From the NCBI GenBank assembly GCA_036925085.1, contig JAUPFP010000001.1, forward strand, positions 20,547,229 through 20,611,228: 64,000 nt of DNA. The letters are read 5' to 3'. Shown here piece by piece: positions 24,047 to 34,772 of the stretch. The notes beneath the pieces were generated by a model that was not told the origin of the DNA, ran no database searches, and saw nothing but the letters and a program-made list of their open reading frames with translations. Origin of the DNA: Brachycybe producta (lineage: Eukaryota > Arthropoda > Diplopoda > Playtdesmida > Andrognathidae). Both the position numbers and the translations under genes were made by a program. Positions within the stretch are counted from its first letter, which is position 1; each line of letters starts with the position of its first letter.

Positions 24047-24827
24047 CACACATGCAGAAAAAAAAATTCAACCAAAAAAGGAATTTATCTGATTCCATTC
24101 CATTTATTTGGCAGAAAAAAAATGGTGAAATTGCTTTTTCTGCCATATGGTAACACATGTCATCAGCCAATAGGAAGACGTCCTTGAGACGCATTTATGG
24201 CTCCTCCTCCTCCTATAATCCTATTCATTCTCAAAAATATCCTTTTAAATATTTTCTGTTATAAAGTGCGAAAACCATTTTTAAGCGAAGGAAAGCCAAA
24301 GCTGAAAATATTTTATTCTGATTATTTTAATTTTATTTTCTGCTTATTTTTACAGCATGTGTGATCCACCCTATAGGAAGATTTTCCAAAAAAATACTAG
24401 AAGAGTAAAAAGCGTGGAGTGCGAAAGCATTTTTTTTTAAATCACAGTATCTTTCAAAATAAACTTTTTACAAGAATGTAAAAAAACATTCTTGTAAAAA
24501 GTTTATTTTGAAAGATATCGTGTCATTAAAATTATCTTTCTAGTTTCTTTTTAGATTTTTTATAAAAAAAAATCTAAGTATACTTTTGAATTGTTTTCTG
24601 CACTTGTGTCCAAACAAAATTCACACAGAAATATTTCAAATTATAACCATCAAGTGACATGTTGAAAAGCCTGATTCAGACCATGTGATTAATAATAATA
24701 AAAAGGTTGCACTCTTACTGCACGTGTGAACTGTTCAAACACACCAAACCAAAAAGCGTGATATGGGCCATTTAGCCTCAATGTACAAGTTCGTACAGCT
24801 TTTACGAATATTAGGCTCTTAGCCATA
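24047..24827. other. DNA without a gene; includes a perfect hairpin
   Basis: ATCTTTCAAAATAAAC..TTTTTACAAGAATGT at about 24450-24482 is repeated inverted at 24488-24520 with a 6-nt A loop. The same AAAATAAAC motif is dispersed elsewhere. No coding signal. Confidence 0.6.
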
Positions 24828-24831
24828 TTAA

Positions 24832-25273
24832 GCTGAGCATCCACTAGACCGGTGACGTGGCGCGGGGCGGCTGGAAAAAAAAAACCGGCCACCAAACAAA
24901 ATGCATGTAAATGAATGGAGCCCCGGCCATTAGGACGGAAGCGCAGTGCAGCACCGGCTCTGGAAAAAAAAAATCTGGAATTTCTTGAAGTCGGAGTTTC
25001 GCCTAACTTCTCCGCGCTTCCACCCTAATGGACGGGAGAGCGGAGAAGAATTTATCAGGTTCCTTCCATAAGTTTACCCAACATTCTCTTCCTCCTATGC
25101 CGCCACCACTGCAGCCAAAAAAAAAATACTTCCTCGTCTCGTGGCATTCTGGAGGAGGAAATAGGAATGGAGGTGGGCAAAACCGCATTGTGGCGCGTTC
25201 ATAGTAGACGGACTTCTACTTAAAAACTGTGCGCCACGTCGTGTCGCGTCACCGACCTAGTCGACACTCAGCT
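24832..25273. mobile_element. TTAA-flanked fold-back element, copy D1
   Basis: AGCTGAGCATCCACTAGACC with GGTGACG at the left is inverted at the right as CGTCACCGACCTAGTCGACA with CTCAGCT. TTAA abuts both ends (24828-24831, 25274-25277). GC-rich interior with GGCGCGGGGCGG-type text. Confidence 0.75.
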
Positions 25274-25277
25274 TTAA

Positions 25278-25643
25278 GCTGAGCACCCACTAGGTCGATG
25301 ACGCTGCGCAGCGCGTAGTTTTCAAGTAGAAATCCAGTCCAGATTGGCAAACGGGAGGTGTTCGATAGAGAAAACCGTAAAATGAAGCAGCCACAAACAA
25401 TGTAGGAACGTGGATGAACTCCACTCCACTCTCCCGTCCATCAGACGCTGAAGCGAGGAGAAGCGCGGTGAAACTCCGACTTCATGAAAGTTCCAGACTT
25501 TTTCCATAGATGTGCCGCGCCACACTTCTTCGCGCTTCCGCCCTGAAAGACAAAGCTCCATTCATTTACATGCCATTTGTTTGAGGGCCGTTTTTTCTCA
25601 GTGCCGAGCCGTGCCGCGTCACCGACCTAGTAAACGAGCAAGC
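25278..25643. mobile_element. Fold-back element, copy D2, adjacent to D1
   Basis: AGCTGAGCACCCACTAGGTC to CGTCACCGACCTAG..AGCAAGCT, sharing the central TTAA with D1. A third copy is at about 61804-62028. Confidence 0.75.
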
Positions 25644-26110
25644 TTTAGGCGCCTTTCACGCCAAACCTAATATAACAACTCTGCAGCTTTAGTCTGAACG
25701 CTAAGCTTAGCCCTAATTGATCCCTATGATACTTTAGAGTGACTACAGGTAGCCCCGTCCGCAGTAGAGAGCAACACTGGCCTCACGGTCTGAACGAGAC
25801 CCACACATGGCCCACCTATGAACTCCTGTCCAGTTAACACCCTAAAACAAACACATAACACATACATACTGTACTTACATTCAGAACAGGACGCATTGCA
25901 TGAACGACTAACAACAAATTGCCTAGAAATAACCAAAAGCCAACTGTTTTGTTGCCTGCCATATATTAACGGGGCAATTTCTAAAGTCACACTTTTCGAA
26001 CGGACAGACGCGTTGCGACGAAACAAACACGTCGTAATAAACAAATGACCCTCAAAAAACCGTCCTCGCATCATCATCTTCATCATAACACAATCACACT
26101 TGAGAATATC
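25644..26110. other. Moderately GC-richer DNA, no supported gene
   Basis: Open frames exist on both strands (25818-26048 plus, 25724-26131 minus) but neither shows a recognisable domain. A good donor-like GAAT|GTAAGTAC lies on the minus strand near 25876. Could hold an exon of another gene; not shown. Confidence 0.35.
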
Positions 26111-27790
26111 GTCTTTTAAGTGGCACTTCAAGTGCTAATACTAATTCTTAAGAATTTCTTAATCACTTTAAAGCTAAATGCAAGTTTACTTGAATCAAGT
26201 GTTAACTTAAGTGTCAATTCACTATTACGTCTCTTAGACTGTAAGTGCCACTTGAAGTGATAATAGCAACCCTTAAGTGTTTCTCTTTTTAATTGTCACT
26301 TCAAGTGCTAATACTAACTCAAAAAATTTCTTAAACACTGAATTAAGTGTCAACTCACCATACAGACTGTTTAGAAGTGTCACTTTGAGACTTTGAAGTG
26401 TTAGTAAAAACGCTTCCGAGTTTCTCGTGTACATGTAAGTGGCACTTCGAAAAGCTTCCGAGTTTTTCGTGGCACTTAAGTATCAACTTACCATCAAGTG
26501 TCTGTATTAATCATTGAATGTAAACTGTGTCATCTGAAAAAGTTCAGGTTAAAAGAAAACTCAACAACTTATCGAAAGGGAAGTCTCGTTGTCACTTAAG
26601 TGTCAACCCACCCTTTATCTTGTCGAAGTGGCACTTAAGTGTCTGCATTAAACAACTTGAATATTTGTTAATCACTTCAGAAGTTCAGGAATCAAACCAT
26701 AAACACACAAAAGCTCATCGTCACTTAAATCCAATCTGAATCTCTTCAAGTGGCACGTAAGTGTCAACCCACCCTCAAGTGACATTACAAGTGTCAACCA
26801 ACCTTCAAGCGTCATTACAATTGTCAACCCACCCTGGACGTGTTCATAATACATACTGATAAGCAAATTACTGAAATAGAAGACGGTTCACTGTCACTTA
26901 AGTGTCAACCCACCGTGTCCATGCGCACGTAACCCCTTGAACCATTTCACTTCAGAAGTTCCGATTAAAACAAAAAATTCAGTAAATTACAGCACTGAAA
27001 CATCAAAGTTCAATCTCCTTTAAGCATCAACCCTACACCCTGAACCTCTTGAAGTTGGCACTTGTCAACTCATCTTCAGGTTATACATCAAGTATCAGCT
27101 CACCCTCAGATAGTTTTTCAAGTGTAAACTCACCCCTCAAAATGTATTTCAAGTGTCAACTCATCCTCAAATAGATCTTCAAGTGGCAATGCAACTCAGG
27201 TACTTTTTTTTCAAGTATCAACTCACTCTCAGATGATTTTTCAAGTTGAAAACCACATTCAGGTGGTACTTCAAGTGTCAACTGACCCCTCGGATGGTTT
27301 TTAAAGTTTAAAATCACCCCTCATGTGGTACTTCAAGTGTCAATTCGCACTCAGGTGGCACTTCAAGAGTCAACTCACATTCAGATTGTACTTTCAAATG
27401 TCAAGGTTCACCCTCAGATACTTTTTTAATTGTCAACTCACCCCTCAGATGGTTTTTCAAGTTTCAAATCACCCCTCAAGTGGTACAAGTGTCAACTCGC
27501 ACTCAAGTGGTACTTCAAGTGTCAACTCACACTCAGGTTGTACTTTCAAGTGTCAACTTACCCCCATACATTATATTTCAAGTGTCAACTCACCCCTCAA
27601 ATTGTATTTCAAGCGTCAACTCACCTCAACAGTGGTTTTCCAAGTGTCAACACACCCTCATATGATTTTTCAAGTGTCAACTCCCTCTCAGATAGTTTTT
27701 TTAAGTTTAAAATCACTCTCGGGTGGTACTCCCAAGGGTGAACCCAACCTCAAGTGATACTTCAAGTGTCAACCACACCCTTATGGTGTT
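26111..27790. repeat. Degenerate AAGTGTCAACTCACCCTCA repeat
   Basis: About 1.7 kb built on ACTTCAAGTGTCAACTCACC with CCTCAGGTGGTACTTC spacers, about 30-45 bp apart, more regular towards the right. Many copies include the palindromic AAGTGGCACTT or AAGTGCCACTT. Long frames across it are artefacts. Confidence 0.85.
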
Positions 27791-28570
27791 TGTAATATAC
27801 TTTTTGACTTTATACAGTCGTTAAAAAAACGTTCCATTCAGAGCAGACCAGTGGTCGTCATTATTTTATTTTTCCCGTAATCGAGCACGAACGTCGGGAA
27901 AACCTTCTTATTTCTGAAGTAAGAATCCCAAACGACTATCTCGAACAACGAACACACACGAAAAAGAAAGCAAATAACAGTTCAAGTGTCGATAAAGTTG
28001 TTCGTTAACCGGTATCATGCATGCTAACAGGTACATAATTAATCAATGGTATGGAAACACATTTTTTTTCTTCTTTACAGAGAGAAATAGATACAAACAA
28101 ATGAAAAACTACGAAAATAGTTTTGGAAAAAAAAAAGAAGTTTCAGGGGGAATAAGGGGTGGGGAGGGGCTGATTTATCATCATTTTTCCACACATTTTT
28201 GTGTGAAAATTTGCATTAATGAAGCGAAGAGTTTTTGTTGTTTTGTTTTTTTTTCGAAGAAGAAGAAGAAGAACAACAACAACTTCTAATTTCCTAAACA
28301 CAGTATATATTTTTAAAACAAAAAAAAAAGACAATCGTAAAAAAGGGAACGATTTCACAAAGCATTTTCGAATGGGGGGGGGGGGGGGGGGTTGTATTTT
28401 TTTTTTGGTATTTTTACGAAACCTCCGAAACTTTCCACTCTCGAAATCGGTGGTTCGAAAAAAAAAATGTTTTTTTTTCGAGTAAAAAGGGAAGGGAAAT
28501 CAAAAATGGAGAAAAAGAAAGAAAGAGAGAGAGAAAAACAAAATTAAACAATAATAATTATAATAAAAAA
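27791..28570. other. 3' flank or 3' UTR of the FAM117-like gene
   Basis: Homopolymer-rich: a G run at about 28375-28391, and GAA and AAC microsatellites at 28257-28285. Probably partly 3' UTR, but its end is unknown. Confidence 0.4.
27865..27870 (-). promoter_or_regulatory. Candidate poly(A) signal for the FAM117-like gene
   Basis: AATAAA on the minus strand about 700 bp past the TAG stop. The intervening 27871-28570 is AT-rich with long A, T and G runs and no other gene. No direct evidence that it is used. Confidence 0.25.
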
Positions 28571-28775
28571 CTACTGGCCTTCGACGACCGAAGTGGGACT
28601 AACTTGAGAATGGGAAGTAGCAGAAGAGATGATGGCCAGATTGATCGCAGATTCCGATGGATCGAAACCTTTAAACGGAGGATAAAAGGCCGATGACGAA
28701 CTTGGTTTGAAGACCGAACTGCTCGGCTTCGGTCGGCAGTATTCGAACGGATCGAACGGAACTGGTTGAGATTTC
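28571..28775 (-). CDS. FAM117B-like: FAM117-like last coding exon with stop
   Basis: The acceptor is TTTTCTAAAAG before 28775. The first base completes an Arg codon (AG|G), then 67 residues run to a TAG stop at 28571-28573. It encodes KSQPVPFDPFEYCRPK, a Ser/Lys/Pro stretch with SSSSAFYPPFK, and ends SVVEGQ. Relatives have a YCPDKNKVNFIP...GSAF block here, so FEYCRPK and SSAFYP are plausible but weaker matches than the earlier exons. The C-terminus is short compared with vertebrate relatives, so further splicing at the 3' end cannot be excluded. Confidence 0.82.
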
Positions 28776-31700
28776 CTTTTAGAAAATAAAAAATAAAATC
28801 GTTTTACTTGCCATTGCATAAACCAAATCTTGGTTTAGAATAAAATTGAAAGTGTTTTAGAAACTAGAAGGGTAGATAGATATAGCTCGAAAACTTAAAA
28901 AGAGACCATTACCTCCAGAAATTTCTTGTCAAAATATTGTCAAGAATTATTCAACGATGACCAAAAACGATTTTTTTAAAATTTAAAATAAGTGATTAAT
29001 ATAATTTAAAAAATTAAAAACCAGTTCACTTCATGTAAATGGACTTTATCAGATAGATGCGCCACCAAGCGACGGGCGTTGGCAACAAAAACCCCCAAAG
29101 TCTACTCCTCTACTCGAATTTCTGATGTGTTGCGATCCCCTCACATTATACTTTCATTTCAAAGTACTATGGGTTTAATATTTGAATTATTCCCCCACAT
29201 GGAAGGTTGTATTGAGTTGAATAGGAATAGGGAATACCTATATTTCCTTAAGGAATTCTGGGAAATGTGAGGTGACAACCTTTGCCTCAAAAATAGGGGG
29301 AGGGGATACTTTTGACAGGCAATTAGAAAACGGGATGAACATAAGTTGGCTCCGCCCTTTTTATGATGAACGGCAACTTCTAATTGGTTTGTTGTGAAAA
29401 GGGCGGAGCATGTGACGTCAGACTACATAACCAACCAATTAGAAGTTGCCGTTCGTTATAAAAAGGGCGGAGCCAACTTCTGTTCATCCCGTTTTCTAAT
29501 TGCCTGTATACTTTTGTTTTTGGAAATTTAAAATGGCGTCGGTTGGTGAATCAGGAAAAGTCACTTCATTTTTAAGTTTTTTTTTATGGTTTTATTGACT
29601 TATTTTAAATTTTAAAAATCGTTTTGACAATATTTTGAAAAGATATTTCTGGAGGTAAATGGTCTCTTTAGAAGAGTACTTTTCATGTTGATATATCTTT
29701 CAAAATAAACTTTTTATGTGAGTTTGAACAATGATCCAAATATACAAAAAGTTTATTTTGAAAAACTTTGCGAGAATCCTAGTTTCTTACCTCGATTCTT
29801 CGACAATCTTCACCCTTTCGCAACCATCGGGTGGTTCACGAGCTAAAAATTTGTTAATGCAAGGACTTGTTCCAAGCTGCACCTCAGAGGGCTCTGGAGA
29901 GGCACTTTTGCTATCATCTACAAATTAAAGACAGAAATAACAAACATTAAACCCGAGCCTTTCTCGTACGTCACAATATATCACCAAGGTCCAAATTCAA
30001 AAAGGAAAAAAAAAAAAACATACCACTTCGACTAGAACCCTCTTAAGTAGGATTTTGACATTAAATAGCAACTCTCAGAGAAAAACGTTCTTAAAACCCG
30101 GGTATTCTTTCGATTCGCAACCATCCATAGCCTCCAATCTAAGGCTGTCGAAGTGTTATATAGGTTGCACCGAAGACGAGTAAATAATATAAGGCGAAAA
30201 AAAGTTACACAAGCTCCTGCATGGAGGCTAAGCGGGCTGCTGCTAATCGAAAGAATAACCGAGAAGAAAAAAAACACTTTCAAAAATGACTTCAGATCAA
30301 GATTGTAGTCACATGTGTCCATTGTAGTCACATGTGTCCATCGTGTGAAAGATGGCATCTAAATCTCAATGCCCGATCCACATCAAGCTGACAAAACAAA
30401 AACAAAACAGAAACTCAAGTGTTTCAAGACAAATTGGCAACAATTCCAAACCATTTATGCAACTTTTGTGTTTTGTTTTGTCTGCAATTTCACAAGCAAT
30501 TCCATGTCCCAGCTCAAGTCTGGTAAACATCAAAAGGTTTTTGTTTTGTCTCGGTATGTTGTTTCAGTTTTGTCTTGTTTTTAAAGTCTGCTTTTTCTGG
30601 CATTTTTGTTATGTTTTTGTCTCGAACTCAAGTGTTTCGAGACAAATTAGCGACAATTCCAAACCATTTATGCAACTTTTGTGTTTTTGTTTATGTCTGC
30701 AATTTCACAAACAATTCTATGTCCCTAATCAGGTTGATAAACATAAAAATGTTTCTGTTTTGTCTCGATACTACACAATATTTTGCCATCTCTTGTCTGT
30801 GCAGTGTGGACAGTTAATAACGGAACAGTTACATAGTTTACATAGGACAACTATAGAAACACAAAACAAAACCCAAATTTGTTTGTGTTGTGTCACAAAT
30901 TTGTTGCAGTTTTGTCTTGAGTAGGCCTACAACTGATAGTTGTTTCATTTTTGTTTTGTTTTAATGCCCGACCCACATCAAGCAGACAAAACACAAATAA
31001 AGCAGAAACTCAAGTGTTTCAAGACAAATTGGCGACAATTCTAAAACAATTATGCATCTTTTGTGTTTTGTTTTGTCTTGAATTTCACAAGCAATTCCAT
31101 GTTCCAGCTCAAGTCTGGTAAACATCAAAATGTTTTTGTTTTGTCTCGATAATACGTAACATTTTGTAAATTCTTGTCTGTGCAGTTTCGACAGTTAGTA
31201 TCAAAACAACAAAACAGAACAGTTGCGTAGTTTACGGTAGGACAGCTATAGAAACACAAAACAAAACCCAAATTTGTTTGTGTTGTGTCACAAATTTGTT
31301 CTGTGGTTTTGTCTTGAGTAACTACTGACAAGTTGTTTCAGGTTTGTTTCGTTTCCAAAATTTGTATGGCGTTTGAGCTGCTTTCAGAGTAAATTATACC
31401 AAATTCAAAAACCCTGCTTTTAGAATATACGAGTTATAGTTCGGTGTGCCAAGTTTCCTTTCTTGAATTTCGACCTAAACCTCGTAGAATTTCTCGTAGA
31501 TAGTTCTCCGCGTACCTTTTTCGTACTGTACATCTTGGCAGTGGGCATCTGCACCATTTTGACTAGAAGGTCGGGAGCTGTCCATTGCTCCGGGAATTAT
31601 TGGACTGACCGAATGGCAGTTACTGGCGGGACTGGCACTTTGACTGCTTTCGTCTTCGCCGCCGGCAGCTCCAGACGGAGTCTGCGTATCGACATTACGA

Positions 31701-34700
31701 GTATGTCGAAAGAGATCTGCGATCGGTGCACGATGACCATCGGGAGTAGGCTCGTGGATCGGCTGCAAACAGTAAAAGTTTTTTTTAAAAACAAACATGG
31801 CCACCAGATCAGGTCTTTGCTAGCGCTCCTAGTGAGAAAAAAACAACATTTACATGTGGAAGCCGTGTGTGTGCTTAACATACAAAACGATAGGGAGACG
31901 AACTCCACGTTAAGAAACCGAGAGTCGTGCGCGAGTTAACTCCTCTGCGAGCACTAGACATTAGCCTCTCTTCAAGGTTCCCTTTATATACTTTTCTTCA
32001 CCATACATTGCTTTATATAAAAAAAAATTATAGCAATCTTTGACTTCATTTCGTATGCTTTACCTCTAAGTACCCGTGGCGCCGTCTATTAGCCACAATC
32101 ACGCATGAAACCGAAACTGACATAAGAAAAGCTTCCCGTACGGGTTAATTCAGATATCTTCTAACATCATTACTGTGCATCAGTTGATGTAAGATCTGCT
32201 TCACACCGGCCACATGATGGCAGCACTAAGCGGCACACGATTTCTCACTAGTGGCGCCACGATCGGACCTCCCATGCTTTTTTAAAGGATATTATTCTTA
32301 TAAATTACCCTTTCGATATCTTCATCGTTTCCTGAGATTCCTTTTAAAACTAACTTCTCAATTTCCTGTTAGTGTAACTAAGTGTTAAACACGGTCTCGA
32401 GAAAAACAAAAGAAAATCTCACGAGATTACGAAATAAACCTGGTTAAGACCCTCGACGCTGTTCCGCATGCGAGGGATGATGGCCTTTGGAATGTTGCCA
32501 CTGGGAATGGTGATGGCCCTCGACACGGTATGGGCCGGGAGAGTCGACGGCAACAATGCGTGTGGTGGTAACGGTGGTGGCTGGGCCACGTTCGAAGTGC
32601 TCGTCAACGATATAGCAGAATGGTCTCCGTGTACGGGACTGTGATGTAGACCGTTGGCCGAAGTGTGCCGGGTTGACTCTTTTGATCTTTGAAGCCGCTG
32701 CCGTATCTGCAAGTTTTTCAAAAAATAAGTAAAAAAAAAAATAATGAAAAGTCAGTCCATTTACACAGATAACACTTGTTAATTGGTATACATTACAATA
32801 TGGGGTTTCTAACTGAGAACCCTGCTCATAGAGAGTTCAAGTGCTCAGTTTTTTTCTTAAATTTTCACTTAAGCACTTAAAACTTCAGCTTGAAGCCTCT
32901 CGACAAGGCTTCCAATACAGATAAACCCTTTTAATGAGTACACAATACAATATATAGCTTTCTTTGTTGGAACCCTGATTAGAGAGTTCAAGTTGAACTT
33001 CAGTTTTATTCATAAATTTGGTCCTTTCGACTTCAGTTTGAACTTGAAGCCACTTTACACAGTACAATAGTTTTCTAAGTGAGAACCCTGCTCAGAGAAC
33101 TCAAGTTGAAGTTCAAGTGCTCAATTTTCTTCTTTAATTTTCACCTAAGCACTTAAAACTTCAGCTTGAAGCCTCTCGACAAGGCTTCCAACATAAGATA
33201 CACCTTTCTAATGGGTACACAATACAAAATAGTTTTCTTTGTTAGAACCCTGCTCAGAGAGTTCAAGTTGAAGTTCAAAAATATGCACCTCGGCATACAT
33301 TTTTTTAAAATAAAACCTCCCTAACCATACAATTTTTTTTTGCCTTAATTAAATAATTAACCAGTAATCAACAATTTAGCTATAAAAAGTGCAGAAACAA
33401 AAATCAAAATCATAAAAGTTCGATGTTTGTTCACGATTCTCGAAATCCAATGATACGAAACGATGATTAAACTAAGGCAACAACCCGAACATTGAGTTTT
33501 GGCTAGTTGTTTTCAAGAGAGTGAGGGAGGGGACGTAGAAAGGAACACCCTTCCTAAATAATAGAAAAGTCCCCCCTTTCGAATGCTACAACTGGAAAGA
33601 GGAAGAATCGAGATTTTTTTTTAAAAAAAAATTACGTTTTTAAAAAAATCGAAATTTTATATATCAAATCGCTCTAAAATTTCAATTTTTTTTTCCAGTT
33701 TCACCGTCAGAATGTGTACATCATTTTAGGTCTGATGATATTTTATTGTAGGTGGCCCCGTTTTTGAGTTGTTCGACCCACAAAAAATTATAACCAAAAA
33801 CTCAAAATTTGTTTCTAAAAAATTCACAAAAAAATAACCCCTGGGTAAAATTTTCTAATTTTTTGTCAGGAGCATCATATTGACCCACGGAATCAAATAA
33901 AAAATACTGCATGTCTTTATATCATTCCGTTCTTGAGTTGTTCGACCCACTTAATCGGGGTTCCTGACACATGGACATATGGACACACACACACATACAT
34001 ACATACATACAGACATCCTTTTTTTGCCCCTTTTCTTGCATGATCCTATATACCTCAAAAAGGCCTATATTTTTTGGTAGCTGTAATGACCCTTTGTAGC
34101 TGTAGTGAGCCACTCCCGTCCTTCCCTGATGAACTACTTTATTGAGAAGACTGCCCCGCCAATAGGAGGTTCAGACAAGGTTTCTTCTTGCTATTCTTTC
34201 TATTTTCAAGTGCGCTTTTTTCGTGCTATTCTTTCTGTTTTGAGGTGCGCTTTCTTTGCGCTATTGTTTCTATTTTCAATTGCGCTTTCATCGCGCTATT
34301 TCTGTTTTGAGGTGCGCTTTCTTTGCACTATTCTTTCTGTTTTGAGGTGCGCTTTCTTTGCGCTATTCTTTCTATTTTCAAGTGCGCTTTTTTCGTGCTA
34401 TTCTTTCTGTTTTGAGGTGCGCTTTCTTTGTGCTATTCTTTCTATTTTCAAGTGCGCTTTCTTGTGCTATTTTTTCTGTTTTGAGATGCACTTTCTTCGC
34501 ACTATTCTTTCTATTGTTAGGCACGGTTTCTTCGCACTATTCTTTCTGTTTTGAGGTGCGCTTTATTTGCGCTATTCTTTCTATTTTCAAGTGCGCTTTC
34601 TTCGCGCTATTCTTTCTGTTTTGAGGTGCGATTTCTTTGCACTTTTTTAATTTCTAACTTAACCTAAGTGGAACAGGCCTAAAGCCTTATGGCTGGTGGG

Positions 34701-34715
34701 CCTTTTCTATTAGAC

Positions 34716-34772
<57 letters not shown>

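Noticed and set aside
25724-26131. 135-residue minus frame with a donor-like GTAAGTAC inside
   Set aside because: No recognised domain and no convincing acceptor or partner exon; kept only as an unannotated stretch.
30352-30924. 190-residue plus-strand frame
   Set aside because: Lies in an intron, crosses a triplicated repeat, and its copies are not open in the other repeats.
31463-31939. 158-residue plus-strand frame
   Set aside because: Antisense to exon d of the FAM117-like gene, which explains the open frame.
34105-34624. 149- and 88-residue frames rich in Phe and Leu resembling membrane segments
   Set aside because: Translation of the 36-bp dimeric minisatellite in an intron.
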